DNA of 64,000 nucleotides from Otis tarda (GCA_026413225.1 CM048557.1:41347371-41411370); one strand, 5' to 3'; counted from the first letter of the stretch, positions 22,998 through 36,830 are shown. Numbers and translations are program-made. Notes: generated from the sequence alone by a model not told the origin.

Positions 22998-23500
22998 GAA
23001 GAGTGGCCTGTGCCTCCCGGAGTCAGGGCTTTACACTCTGACCTGTATCCTTCATCCTGACCACCCTTGTCCAGCCCCGGGAGCTGAGCAGCCAACAGGC
23101 ACAGGGGGGTGTCTGTTCCCGGCTCCGTTGTCCTTTGAGCCCAGTCGGAGGGTGCTGCTGCCTTACAGAACTGCAGCTCCTTGGGCTGCCGCAGCCATCT
23201 TGCAAGTGCCCCATGGGCCTGTTCCCTGCCCCGGCACCTGCAGCCCTGCCTTTGCGTGTCCCCGCAGCCAGCCGTGCACCCTTTCGCAGGGCGCTTCCCA
23301 GACAGCAGGCTCCTGTGGGTGTCCGGGTAAGCCACAACCATCACTCTCAACCTATCCTAGCCTTTTTTATGCTGTGGAAAGGGGGACGAGATAGGGGAAG
23401 GATGCGAAGTCCTGATACTCAAAACCTGAGACTGCATCTTAGCTCCGCTCAACGTGATGGAGAGCGAGCGCCCCAAGCTGCAGTAGCCTGCGAGGCCTGA
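22998..23500 (+). other. GC-rich, CpG-bearing island with an exon-like open segment
   Basis: GC content jumps well above the surroundings from about 22995 to 23330, with roughly a dozen CpGs. On + it is bounded by an acceptor (AGTTTTTACCTACAG, ending 22997) and a donor (CCGG/GTAAGC at 23327). The 329 nt between are open in one frame (read from 22999; includes FEPSRRVLLPYRTAAPW). Open frames of about 85-121 codons exist in other frames and on the minus strand, which is expected where GC is high and stops are rare. It may be an exon of a lineage-specific or non-coding RNA, a regulatory island, or base-composition noise. I recognise no protein family. Confidence 0.3.
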
Positions 23501-26500
23501 CCTCCCCCTCATGGCCTCTTTTACCTGCTCCGCTTTTGGCTGTTGCGTAAGTGCATGTTTGTGGGGTTTGTTTTCTTTACGGTGGCATTATTCATAACTA
23601 AAACTCTCTCTTCTTCTGACTCTTGACCCTAAGTAGTGCTGGCTGTGATTTAATGCTTTCTCCCTCACGGGCAGTCTCTGCAGTTGGCTCCCAGTACAAG
23701 GCTGCGGCATGGCTTGGTGTAGTCCAGCCTTAGCACGGATGACAGCTCTTTCTCGTTTGGACTGAGAGGTATCCTCATTCCAGTTTGCTTTTCCTGTAAT
23801 ATATTTCAGTATTGCTTCCACATTATGAGGAAGAAATAACATTCAGACTATTTTTCTTTTGCACAGACAGATAGTGAATAACTGAGCCTAAAGAAGGGAA
23901 TAAGTTGGATCATGGTGGTGGTGTCAAAGAGGGGATTACTGGAAGTCTGTCTTGTACAAGCTGAGAATGCAACAAACATAAATTGTAGCCAAAGTACATT
24001 GCCAAAGTATATTTTCTTATTTAATTTGTTGCCTCTTCGCCAATATTTTTGCAACTGTCCTTGTTACTGAAAGGTAAATCAGTGCCATTCATGTGTAGGC
24101 ATGTGTCCTAGTCAAAAAATAGCTTCGACATCTTTTTTTTCATATCTCTGTCCATACATGTGCTTTGGTATTTCTCTTCCCAGATCTCAGATTTCTCTTT
24201 CTTTTTATCAAAGTGATAGGAATTGAATAAAATCCTTTTTTTGTTGTTGTTGTTATTCGTATTGTATGCGGAAAATGTTTGGCAAGTGTTGCTATGCCTG
24301 AGGATTGCTCTGACTGACTGGTGAGCTGAGAACACTTAATTGCACTTTGCTGTCTCTGTCTGTTCTTGGGAGATTATGGTTGTGCATGCATCCCCAAGCC
24401 TGGCAGTTGGCCTAATTTAGGTTTAAGACCCATTGTATCTAGAGGTATTCAGGGCTGGCATTTGGCCAGGTCTATTTTAATTGCAGCTTCTCTCAGGGTC
24501 CTTCCTGGAGTTTTGCTTTTCTCTCTCCCCTACTCTTCAGTTGTGTGGCTGGAGGGGGCGTAGAAGAGCAAACCGTTCACAAAGACTTGAATCTTGGAAG
24601 GCATGCACAGGCAAACTCCTTTGCTGCGGACTAGCCACCCATGAACTCTCGTCATCCAACTGGGTAAAGCCTTTGGCACTCAGTGGATCCATTTTTTTTG
24701 GACTGTAGATGGTAACAGGAGCGAGTTCAAAAAACAAGAAGGAAGATGTAGTTTTCACCCTATCTATCTTATGAACAAATGATCATTGCCCATAAAAAAG
24801 ATTTTTGTTTGCAAAATTATGGCCTGCAGTCAGGCTTAGGTTCCTGAGTGGGTTGTTTAAATCAGGCTTTGCCTTTTACTTACACTTTTCTTTATCAGAG
24901 GATGAATCTTGAGCCAGAGCCCACTTACTGCTGTTTTTTTTGATTTGAGGTACGCAGATACTTCAGCAGACAATTGAAATTTAGGGAAATAAATATGATT
25001 ATGTGTTTCTAATGTCTTAAGTGTTTGGAAGAAAAAGAATAGTCTTGGTTGTGAGTTATTTCTTCACTTCTATGTTATCCTTTGTAACTCACTTGCCATC
25101 TAACTATATTTTTCTTCCATTTGCTTTTTATAGCAAGAGGGAAAGGAAACTTTCATGTAACTGAGCTGTAGCAGATAGATTGTCTGCATCACTGCTTGTG
25201 TATGGGGTGATGTGGGAGCATTTAGTTCAGTAGGAAACTTGACTGCCTTTGTCTCCTATCTTTTACTTCAGCTATAAAACTTATTTTGATTCCATCCAAA
25301 TCTGATGGTACCACTCCTGCTTTCTTGCTAATACATCTTTTCATGTGTTTACAATTGAAACGCAAAGTCATGAAGCTTAAAATGTCACATAGAAAAATTA
25401 TTCAATACAGGGAAATTAATTAAGTGAGTTTCAGTGTGAATCCTCCTATAGTAAATATATATATTTTTTTTAGAAGGCAGAAAACTTGGCACCCTATTGT
25501 AGAAAGAACATGCAGTGGGCTGAATGTCCCAACATTTCTCTCTTTCCTGGAAAAGACTTAGAAAATGGCCTCAAAATAATCATACCTGCATCCTATTGCT
25601 GCTTTATTTGCAACATTGCTTGTACATCTGGAAGAAGGCTGGGAAGAGGTTTGCTTTCAAAAGGAAACAACTATTAGAGGAACTGCTCATTTTCCACCAT
25701 CTTTTTATTCCTTCCTATCTGATCTGTTCAGCAGCATAACACAGGTGCTCCCAAGCACGTCTTTCTTATGCAAGCATTGAGTTGTATTTCCAGCAATAGA
25801 AAGTGCTCTCAGAAAAAGATCTTTGGTTGATGGGTAATGATAAGGGATAGAAGCTGGGGAGCAATTTGTGCCTATAACAAAAATTGCAATCAGGTCTCCT
25901 GCCAGTGAGAATAAAATTCACTTATCCATTGAAGTCAACAAGATTTTTTGCAGAAAAATTGCTCAAGGAGAATAATGTTGGGAGAATGTGGCTCACAGCA
26001 TCCGCTGTGATGATGCTCAAAAATCTGGTAGAGTGACTAGCTAATATGGATGACTGACTTTCCAGATCACAAATCTGATTCATGGTGATCAAATTCAACT
26101 GCATCTGATGTTGCCATTGAGCGATCTGAAAAAGTTAAACACTGAAAAATACAAGAACAAAGCACATGAACCTTAATGATGGCATCTGATTCAGCCAGAA
26201 GAAACCGCTGTGATCAATCCATAAGAGAACATTTCTTCTTGAAAGCTCGCATGCTGTGCATAGTCTGCCAGCCTTTTGTAACCAGTCCCTGTTCTCCAGA
26301 AAACACAAGCTTTATGGCAGTCTCGCTCTTCTCTGAATTTTTATTCTAAACACCATCCATACTGTGCCTGTTCATTACATCAGAATACAGATAAGATTTT
26401 TGCATTTCTGAACAGGATGTTGCAGCTGAGCTTCCCGAGTCAGTTAGAAATGCAAATGAACGTAGCCTCCTAGGCTCACCTTGCTTCACAGTTACTGTTA

Positions 26501-27827
26501 TGCACAGGTTTTCACAAAGACCACAGTGTTTAAATGACGGATGCATATACAGTACTTAAAGGAAACAAAAAAGAACTCAAATATCCTGTCCTTCTCTCTT
26601 GAATACGCAGGTGCACACGTATTTCTTATTTCTCCTCTGCTATCTCATAATAACAATAATAAGGAACTTCACACCTTTTAGATTCCATGGTTCACTTAGT
26701 CCTGAAAGAAGAAGAATTTAAAAAATCTTGCCTATTTTTGGCAAGGGAAAGGTGAAATTAAATTCCCACACTGGGGAAAAAAAGAACAATCTCCAACACT
26801 CTCCTTTTCTTCATTTTTTCTTGTCTAGTAGAAATATATGACACGCATGAAGCTTCTGTCAACTGAATCCTAGTTCAGCTACAATATTTTCCTGCATTTT
26901 AAACATTTTTATTCTGAAAATGTTTTATTTGGATTAATGCGTTCTGAATCAGACAGGGCTGTTTCAGAATCTTACCAAAATCAATTGGTAACAGTAAAAA
27001 TAATTAAGAAAAAAAAATCCTTTTCATGAAATCTGAAAAAGAAAACTAAACAGTTTCTGGGAAGTCTGGTGCTTCTAATTTTCAAAAGGAAAAACTACAG
27101 TTGCTATAGTGCAAGAGAGTATTATGTCACTCCTTTGTCTATTTTCTATCTTTACAAGGGCTTTTTAAGGTGAAAATCTTTGTACTAATCAGGGGAGCAA
27201 TCATGTACTATGCAGGAAATGTCATCTTGACCTTCTCGAGCCCTGGAAGTGGTTATCCTGAAACATGAGGATTAATATTTCCTGCATTCTTGTAGTGTGT
27301 TTTACAACTTGTTATATCACAAGATCTCAACAGACGTCTGAAATACCGATATTATTTATCTAGCAGCTGTGAGTACAGATAATACTTCAGAGCAGTAACA
27401 ACTGAAAAAAAAAGAGCAGAAGTTAAGGGAATGTTACTACTTATCTCTGGTAAAAAGAGTTTTCTCTCAACTTCTTTTCTGTACGTGTATGATTGCATTA
27501 CCTTCTTTGCATGGTTTTCAGAAGCACAACACTCTTCCTCTAAATTTCTCTTCCTATCAAACAGTTCTTTTTTTTTCTTTTTTTTTTTTTTGTGTACTAA
27601 ATTTTTTAAAAGAGGTGACATGACTGAATTCTTTATCTTTTCTATATGGAATATAAAATCAGTTTATATGGCAAAACATGTAATAGTTTTACATTATTTG
27701 TTGAAGTTCTCATTTATTCCAGCTGGTCAAGTTTAGAATTTATGTAGATAGAAATCAGTTAGGGTAGGGAAAAGTCAGAGAGGAAATAGTGTGTCATAAG
27801 GGACAGGATACCAGGTTTGTGTTTTGG

Positions 27828-27853
27828 TTTTTTTGTTTGTTTGTTTGTTTTTT
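27828..27853. repeat. (TTTG)n microsatellite
   Basis: Four to five TTTG units embedded in a T-rich run (TTTTTTGTTTGTTTGTTTG then T6). A typical decayed tetranucleotide repeat. Confidence 0.8.
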
Positions 27854-29107
27854 AAGAAGTCATTTAATGTTTAGTACCATACAGATTATTCACTCTTCTT
27901 ACTTATTTGTCAGTGGCCTTGGAGAATGTCTGTGAAATCCTCAGAAATCCATAAAGAAATGCATTTTCCATTGCATGAGAAAAAAATTGTCCTTCTCCCC
28001 CATAGCTGCAGTTGAGGAAGATGGGAAAGTCATCATTGGCTGTGTACGGGATGTCATCTGAGAATAAACTCCAGTTGTTGCAAATTCAAACTGGGTGCCA
28101 GGTGGACATCCTTCATTCTTACTGCCAAATGCCCAGAGAGATCATTTCAGTAAATAGGATTTCACAGGCCCTTGTTTATTTGTCTGCTTTCCTAGACCTA
28201 ATGTGTAATGAGAGATTCATACCAGCATTCTCCAAAATTCAAACATAGGATTATTCGCTTCAGACAATGAAAGGAAGTCCTCTTTGCTAGGAACTCCACC
28301 TTCCAAGATCCTTTAAAGCAGATTGTCCGTAGCACATGTGAGATAAATAGCCTCAGCTGTCTGAAAGAGAAAATCAGGAAGAGATGAGCAAACATCTCCT
28401 TTTTATCTTTAAAGAAAAAAAGCCATAGTGAAACACAATTGTTTCAATCAAAGGAAAGGGTACCAGATTTAGCTGGTAGTAATATTTACTGAATGAGAAG
28501 TGTTGTTTAATTAACTGAAAGGTCTTCAGAAAAAAAAAGCCTTTTATGAAAGGAAGGTAAGCCTTATTATGAATACGTATATAAAGAGGGAGATTGTGGC
28601 AGAGGGGCTAAATAACAAACTAGATTCAGGACCTAAAGCAGAAGCAGAGCAAGCCAGAGATGAAAAATCCATCCCACAGAAATTCTCCCTGGGCGGGGTT
28701 TTCTAGGCAAAAACTCAATTTGAAGCTCCCTGAAAATGAATGCCTCCAGATTACTTGCTGGCAAGGATCCTGTCAATTTTGCTCTCTGAGCTATACAGAC
28801 AAGATATAGGAGACTGACAGCTTGGCCTTCATTTTTCCCAGGCCTCTCTTTCCTTTCCAGCCTAGCAATAGTTTCTGTCTATGTAGCTGGGTCTGGTATA
28901 TTAATTCCATAAGCAATTTTTCCTTCCTTGACTCATATACAACTTATGGGAAACATCTGATATCAAGAATTTCCAAGTGTCACCTTTATTTAAGTCCATA
29001 AAATTCCTTGTCCAATAGGTTTAACGAAGTATGCCCCATGTGTGCTCTACGGAAACAGAAAATTTCAAACATTAGCATTTATTGAATTATGTTTTTATAG
29101 ATATGAT

Positions 29108-29133
29108 AATATAAGTATATATATACTTATATT
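29108..29133. repeat. Perfect 26-bp AT-rich palindrome
   Basis: Each half reads AATATAAGTATAT and is followed directly by its exact reverse complement. The symmetry breaks at the flanking bases (T at 29107, C at 29134). It can extrude as a cruciform; in AT-rich DNA such palindromes are also breakage-prone. Confidence 0.95.
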
Positions 29134-30877
29134 CAGTATATTGAATAAACTCTTGGTTATTGAATTCAAGATCAGTTCCTCTTTTCTTTGCCCTTAATGA
29201 AAGAAAGTGACTATTTGGTTATAAAGTCTGCAAAAACCACTATCTCATCCAGAAATAAACAAGTCTTCAGTAGTGTTATTACAGAGTTTTTTTTCCGTAA
29301 TCTTTGTCAATGATGAGACAACCCCTGATAGTTATTTCTATGAGTGAATCTCAGTGCTGTCTATTCACCTCTGGACCTATGATGCAGCCTCCCTTTCTTC
29401 TCTCTTACATCCAGCATGCCATTAATGACGAATGCTATCAAGCACCTTTATCTCTTCCTGCTATTCTGGACAGCATTTCAATAGCTGTGCTCCATTCATG
29501 ATTACTGCACCACTGTGTTTCTGATTTATGGAGAGTATCCTATTTTGTGATCCTCAATAATACATTAACTTCTTCTAACTTGCTTCTCAGGATCTTTTCA
29601 TTTATATAAGGATGCTTTGTTTTTCACTGACTGCACTTACTTCTTTAGTCTCGTTAAATATGGTCCTTTCTCTGAACGTACCATCTGAGTACATTATTCT
29701 TCATAATTAGATATCCTTTCCCAAGATAAAGTTCTTTCTATCAGCTGTGCCAATCTCAGGGCCAAAGGCTGTTTCTCCAGATTCTCATGTAGCATCTGCC
29801 CTTCAAAAGAAGTTACTTTATGCAAATTTCCCCCTAGGAATTATATATATATATAAAATAAATCCTGGATTCAGTTATCCTTGAGGCTTCTGTTGATCTA
29901 CATTATTTGACATTGCAGTTTCCTTGACAGGAACTCTAAAATTTTTACATAACTGAACTTCTTTTGTGAGGAAATTGTGGGGTTTTTTTTTTTAAAAAGG
30001 TCCGTTGTTGCTACTTCCCCCACCGTAACTACTTCTGCTCTAAAATCTGCGAACATGCACTAGAGCCTACCTATTAAAGTCCAATTATTGGCAATTAGGG
30101 TAGGATTTGTTTTCAAGCAAGTGTTGCATGATTCATCTTTCTTAGACCAGCTTATAGCATTTTCTTTATAACCCTTGATTAGTCTTTACCTGTTAGTATT
30201 AATTAGATGCTTAAACATCCTGTACCATCAAGGATTATCATGCTTCATTAGTATTGTTGTTTGAACTGAATGCCAAGAAAGTGTTTGGTCACAATGACTT
30301 GTAATACATGTATTTTTAGAAACATTTGAATTTGCTGTCTCGCTTACTGAAAGGATCAAGACTGATTCTCATTAAGATATGGCTAATGTTAAAGTTATTA
30401 ACAGATTTCAGATGCTTTTCCTGTGAAGGATGAAACTAAGATTTGAGTTAAGACATTTTTGTGTAATATATTTAGTTTCTTATGGTTTATGTAGATGTCA
30501 GTAAATTAGCATGTATATGGTATCGGATGTCAGTAAGCAATATACATTATCTACTGTGTGTGCTAGGAAATTAGAACACATTTGGCAACTATTTATTGGC
30601 ATTTCAAACTCCTGAATACTGAGATTACTAGCGATTATTAATAAGGCTAGGAATCCTTATATACACTGTTGTTTAGTGACAAAGGGGAATGGCATATTAC
30701 GTGTAAGTATCCACTTCTTTCCTGAGATAACCATGACAAAATTTCCTTATGAAAATGGCAACTCCACATGTTCTGAAGCAATTTTCTGAAAGGCAAGTCT
30801 TTGAATGGCTATGCATTATTTCAATTATTTCTTCTGCATTTGAAGCAAGGAGAAAACAAAGTTGGAGCAGTCTTAAA

Positions 30878-30918
30878 AAACATTATCAAGCTTTTGGGAA
30901 ACATTATCAGCCTTTGGG
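30878..30918 (+). repeat. Two-copy tandem duplication, about 20-21-bp unit
   Basis: AAACATTATCAAGCTTTTGGG (30878-30898, 21 bp with the last base included) is followed by AAACATTATCAGCCTTTGGG (30899-30918). The units differ by a substitution and a one-base indel. Confidence 0.85.
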
Positions 30919-33900
30919 AAAAGTTTGGTTTGTTTATCTGGAACAACAATACCTATAGAAATGGGGCAGAGGCTGAATTTTCAAGCATCAGACTTTCTGC
31001 TGTCAAAGAGGCACTGTTTGTGGCAAGTCCTGGAGTGCCATCATTTGTGTGTGGCAGGTACACGATGAACCTATCATAATCTGTGCCTCCAGCTGGTTCA
31101 CTGAGGACATCTGATCTCCAAGAGCTGCCCAATGATAGAGGAAGGGTGGCAAATACTTCTCTCCTCTTTCCCCATCAGAGTTACTCTGACTGCCACCTCC
31201 ATTATCTTGTGCTTCTATTTTTAAAAGTTCACCCTAAACAGAAGTTAGTAATGTACAGAACAACTGTGGTGTGATATTAGTAGTGTATGTTTCTTTCTGT
31301 TCACCTTTCAGCTGTGTCCTTATGTAAAGGATCACCTGTGGTAGTTCCACATCTTCCTTCTTCTGTCTTTGGCACAACTTCTCAAACAGCTGGTCAGGAG
31401 GACTGTTCTAGGGATATGGTTGGGAAATTAAGCTGATATGAACTGGACTGCAAGGTTAAATGTGTGGACAGTTACTGTGGACCAGTGCATTCATAGTAGC
31501 ACTTTGTGTATGTGCTCTTAACGAGAAAAAAAAACTGTTAGGTAATTAGATTTAGCCCATTTTCATTGAAATTCATTAGTACAAGCTGCTATATAGACTA
31601 ATTAGCCCTGCTTATTAATCAGACCAATACTGCACTGATGTGCCTGTCTCATTTCTGGTACTTGAATTAATGCTTTTGGAGGCAGCTCAGGTAGCTCACC
31701 TAAGATTTGATTTGTGTGATGTAGACATACCCGTTATACCATTAACAGAGCCACGCTGGCACATGGAGCAGGAGTAAGCAGTTGCAGCTCTTCCACATGT
31801 ACTAGAGGTCAGGTCAACGTTGATCCAAATCACCCCTAGCAAACAGCTAGGTATACTACAAAATGTAGTATGTTACTTGGGAGTATCTAGGATGCAGCTA
31901 AAATAGGTTGTAAGACTTAATTTTCTTTGCTAAACAAAATCAGTTGGTTTTTTTTTTTTTTTTTCAGCTGAGATGTATATGCAGTTGTCTCTTCAGTCTA
32001 CTAAAAGTAGCCTTCAGCAAAATGGCTTAAAATCTTGAAAACACATTAAAGACATTAAGGTAGTGGGAAGTGTGTTTTCTTCTTTTATCTTTTGGTCAGT
32101 GCTTTAATGGGATGATTGATGAAAATGTTGTCTATGGCTGACATCTGGAATTATTAATGGATGTAGAATCAAATTTCTTTGGCGTTAGAGGAAAAGGGTG
32201 ATCTGTGTCTCACTAGATAAAATGTTCAAATGGGAATGGACCTTCAGTTTAATTTTAGGTATTACATTTTAAACCTGTCAGGCTAATAAACAATGCTTAT
32301 TGCTCCTATTGCTTAGGTCTGTGTTACTTAAGAAAATGTGTAACTTTGTAATGGATAAGAACAAGAGCTTTGAATTCCTATGGCTAAAATCTGAAGCTTT
32401 GATATGTGCAAAATGCTAATCGAAGCCAAAAGGATGTCAAGCGTAAATCAAATAGGCAAGTTCAGAAGGTGGCACTTTGCTCTGTAATTGTTACGTTTTA
32501 TAGCACTCCATGAGTTAAAAGTAGAGCACTGCACAAGGCTGCTATTGTGAGAAGCCAACCCAAGGATTTTTAATGCTGTAAGACAAAGGGTTCCCTTAGC
32601 TAAAAAGAATATTTTCTTTCCTCCTCCTCCTAAGCTTTTCCTCTGGGGAGCAGATTCATTATGCTGTGTGTACGCGTTCAGTGCATTGCAGGAGTTGCTG
32701 AGATTTATGACGTCATGGCTCTAAGCCTTCCTCTTTTGCCACAAGGTCTGCACGCGTAGCTGTTGCCCTTTGTGTCTTGCTAAAATGCCACTTTGATGTA
32801 CTAACATGCTTTTTACCTATGTAGAAGACAGCATTTGCTGTTCTAGGTCAGTAAATTTGCAAAGAGAAAGCATGGATAAAGAAAGTGGGCTGCTTTTTTT
32901 TTTTTTGTTTGTTTATTTTTTTTTTTTGTTAGACTAAGCTTTCTCTAGATTTTAGGGCAAACAAAACAAAACACACACCTCATCAAGATTTTACACAGTT
33001 CACTTGTCAGGCAGAAGTGTGCCTGGAATCCATTTCCAGTGGAGGTCAAAGATCAGAAGTGCTAAGGCAGCCAAGGGAATGATTCCCCTGTGACACTTTT
33101 GCTGTGTTTTGATGAAAGTGAAAGCCATGTGGTACATGGATGAAAAAGCAAACAGATTTTTTTTTTTTTTAATTTTGAAGCTAAGCACAGCAGGTAGGAA
33201 GTGTCTAATATTTGAAAAGCATTGGTACATCAAGACACTAAAGCACTTACCTCTGTCTTTTTAACCCCTTGCTACATTTCTTATACAAGTCTGTGTTTTT
33301 AAGATTCACAGTACAGTTGTGGTTTGTTGTTTTTTGGTCCCCCCTCTCCCCCCACAAGAGCCCAGGTGTTTCTCTTAATTAATCCCGCACTGGGAGTGGG
33401 ACGGTTGTGTATGTTACACATGGGAGGTTATAATGTGGCAAATGATATGTATAATATCTTACCAGAAGTAGTATACTTCCCCAGTAGTTAAATGGCTGTG
33501 TTAACTTAAATATACCAGTGATATATGTTGGAGTATTACCTAAGGTTGAGACTAAAAGCCAAGGTTATAATTAATTTACTACATCTTTTTGACTATGCCA
33601 GAAATAATATCCTGTTCATATATTTGGTTATGCAATTCTATTCTCCTGACAGAATATTTTCTTTCAATGGCTAGCAAGCCTCTTACTTCCGACCCCTTTG
33701 ACTATTATATAGTGTTGATTCCATTCTATTGCCACATTTTGAGGGTCATTTAATGTCAATGCTTCCATCACTTACACGTGCAGCTTTTTATTATGCATTT
33801 TTCTGAAGCTTGAAGAACATGCAATTTTTATAAGACAATAAATAACAGTACTGCAAAAGCCACCTAGAAAAAATTAGCAAGGGATTTTATGACTCAGGGG

Positions 33901-36830
33901 ATCAGTAATGGAATACAGAGTTTTTCACCTCTAGGGCACTGATTCAAATATAACCTAGGTCATTAGTGAGCAAAAATCATTACCAGCAGCTGTTCAGTGA
34001 CCTACAGAATGTGAAATGAGTTTGTGGTCTCAATACAGCTTTTATTACATGTGTATACAGATAACAGAAAAATCACAGTCAATGTTGGTCTCCTTGTTGG
34101 CATTCTCACTGGAGAAACTAAAATCCAAAGAGATGCATGGAGTGACTAAATGGCTCTACGCATCTGAGAGTATGAAAAGCATTTGACTGATATAAGGAAG
34201 GAGAGAAATTCCATTGACAGCATGTTTAAGAAAATGTACAGCTGGCAGTTATTGATTGAAAATCCTCTCTCCTCTAATAAGGATAGATTCCCTTTCGAGT
34301 GACTGCTGCTGTGGACATCTGAAGGTCTTGAATTAGGCTCGTAGTGATTTCATTGTCATTAACATATTATGCCGCCAACGAAGCAGAGAATCGTGGGTTG
34401 AAATAACAAAGCATTAGGATTACCAAGAGATGAATTTCACTTTCTTAAAGTTTAGGTGGGGATTGTGCAGCAGCACAAACAATGTGGGTGGAAAAATGTT
34501 GTGGGTGGTGGGAGGGATTTCATGGCAGCTTTTTCCACATGACTGAATTACTTACTGCCTTATCTTCTAAACCAGTTATGTGTTCTCGTCTCAGCTGATG
34601 GATGTAGGAAGAAGATACATTTTTTTTTTTTCTTGGACTTTTTGCTAAGAACAAATGTATCCTCAGCTTACTATCTGATACATCTTCTGTGACAGCCCTT
34701 GCAGTGACATAAATTTGATGAGCTCCGTAAGTAATTTCCATCTTAAACTACAGTGCAATTAGAGCTTAACTGACTAAGGATTTGACACTGAGCAAATTTT
34801 CTTCCTGTGTGATTTTTATAGAATTTGCTAAATTCCTGGTTGCATTAATTTCTTCCTTTTTCTTCTAGTGTTCCCAGCAAATGAATATACAGTGCTATAA
34901 ATGCTTTCATATTTTTAGACAATTGATCACATTTGTCACATTTTATGACAGGGCTGGGATTTTCTTTTAAATAATTGCAAACTTGATTGCACTTCAGATA
35001 ATGTTTATGAGAGTAAGATAGATGTAGCCATACTGTCTCTGCCACACTTAGTTAAACAGGTTAATTTGGGATAAATCATCAGTGAAGATGTACAGAAAAA
35101 AACATCTGCAAGGGAGGTTCCTGACTGCATTGCTTTTAGGACTTTATACTATTTATCTAGGTATGATGCTAAATGATAGTTGCTAGGGAAGAGGTACGGA
35201 GTGCCTAAAGCTATCCTCAGTTTTGCAGAGAGTGAGCAAGGCAGTTACAGCTGTATGAGCATGATCAGTAATGGCTGTAGCAGATCCTGTGGTGTTTTAG
35301 CTTGGCAGCGAAGTGCCTGCCTTCTGTGTAGTGCTCCAGTAACTTATCTTCATTTTACCTAAGCCCACGTGGTCATAATTTTCTCTGTACCACCCTGATA
35401 CCCATTAACTATAACAAGTAGCTTTGCAAAGTAGATTATCCCTCATATAGTGAAACCCCCTTGTTGAAGACTGGGAACCATTTGCAGAGTCCGGCTCATT
35501 CTTATGGGGGAGGGAGCAGCCTGTTCTTAGTGAGTAACCCAAGCATTTAGCACCGAAAACAGGCAGCTTTAGAAGACTGCAAGATCTCAGCAAAAAGACA
35601 TAAAAGCAAATGTACTGCTTCAGTTCCTTCATTCCTGCATGCCCCATGTTCTGGTAGCGTGAAAGCCTAAAAGTTGTCAGCCAGAAGAAGCATCCACCTG
35701 GTATAACATGGTGGTGCATATATTGCACCACGGCTGGACTTGAACAAACAGATCTACCATACTCGGGAGATGGTGTTCTCACAGGGGGAGTACACTTGGC
35801 CTAATCTGATACATTTCCTTCTTAGCTCTGATACAACATTTCTTGGGGATCAGGGCAAAAAAGGCAGAGCAGAAGCTCCCCCACTCAACAGCCTGTGCAG
35901 GGCCTACCATACTCTTGTTTCCTCTCTCTTCTATGGTGCTGCGAATAGTTTAGTGAAAGCACAGAAGGGCATTTTATTGATGTTTACCTTATCAGTGTTC
36001 TTCTGTAAAGAAAAAGTGAGCCCTCAGCATTTGTTCTTGTCCTGAAAAGAAGATGATTTAAGTAGATCAGAAAGGCACAGATGAAGCAGATGTGACACGC
36101 TGCCTCCGTCATTTCCCAGATGAGAGCAGAGAAGCAACTCACCTGAGGCCATGTGGAGAACCTGTGAACCATCAGGGTGACAAATCCCTGTGTCCTGAAT
36201 TTCAGCTGCAAAATCATCTTTTTTTTCCAACTTAGGTCATGAATAAGATTAATCTTTTTCATGAAATAGAAGCACTTGAAATGTGTTTTCTCTTTCTGTG
36301 AAGAGAATCTCGTTAAATGCCCTGGCTTCTCTCAGATGTAGGGCAATATCTCTATAGATGCACAGTCCCACTGGTATAAACAGAAGATATTCTTAAACTC
36401 CGCTAAATTACCTTGGAGGCTCTGGCTGCTTTAAATGGAAAATCCAAAATCCGATAAAGGATACTACAAGGTTTGCTTGTGGCATCCCAAACATGTTAAT
36501 GCATTTCAATGAATTATTTTTTTTTTAACTTAGGTCTGGCTCACTTGATTGTAGAAGAGAGGGAAAGACAAAGAAGTCCCATTTCTTAGGTCAGATGACT
36601 GATGACACTACATGGATGGGACAGAGAGAAAACTCTGCAAGTCTGATGGGTTTGCAAAAAAAGGCCAACTTATGACAAACCTATTTTCTTAATCTCTAGG
36701 GCTGGAACAAGAGGGAGGGATGACACTGCTGAGGCTGCAGTCACTGTGGCACTGTGGTGGACATTGAAGCTGTCGTGTAGCACAGCCCAGCTTCTTGTAG
36801 ATGTTCTGTTTGTGTGTGGGCAACACGTTA
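30919..36830. other. Intergenic with a CRE-centred CpG cluster
   Basis: No known gene. Contains T-rich tracts at 31948-31964 and 32894-32930, and the CRE/ACGCGT cluster at 32672-32757. The 125-codon minus frame at 35405-35782 and overlapping frames at 35740-36262 have no family resemblance. A good-looking minus donor (CTCAG/GTGAGTTG near 36139) has no convincing acceptor in front of it. Confidence 0.5.
32672..32757. promoter_or_regulatory. Candidate regulatory element: full CRE between two ACGCGT sites
   Basis: A perfect palindromic cAMP-response element TGACGTCA (in ATGACGTCAT) sits at 32708-32715. ACGCGT hexamers lie 30 nt upstream (32672-32677) and 36 nt downstream (32752-32757). That places five CpGs in 86 bp of otherwise CpG-poor DNA. 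Full CREs bind CREB/ATF homodimers and are usually lost to CpG decay unless unmethylated or selected. No transcript evidence; it could be an enhancer or a small distal promoter. Confidence 0.45.

Larger units (their letters stand above)
23501..30877. other. Long intergenic stretch, few recognisable features
   Basis: No known gene. Contains a T-rich tract at 27568-27591, a (TTTG)n tract at 27828-27853, an AT palindrome at 29108-29133 and a TA run at 29841-29856. A segment at about 26640-26780 faintly resembles the same ancient amniote repeat class as 21948, but too weakly to call. Numerous 60-100 codon frames are scattered on both strands without support. Confidence 0.5.

Noticed and set aside
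27352..27736. Overlapping frames on both strands around a poly(T) tract
   Set aside because: Homopolymer-driven poly-Lys/poly-Phe translations with no other support.
35405..35782. 125-codon minus-strand frame
   Set aside because: No recognisable domain, no good splice sites at its borders; compatible with chance given the number of frames in 64 kb.
36024..36230. Good minus-strand splice donor CTCAG/GTGAGTTG near 36139
   Set aside because: The only acceptor in front of it (TTGCAG) is preceded by a purine-rich run instead of a pyrimidine tract, so no exon could be defined.
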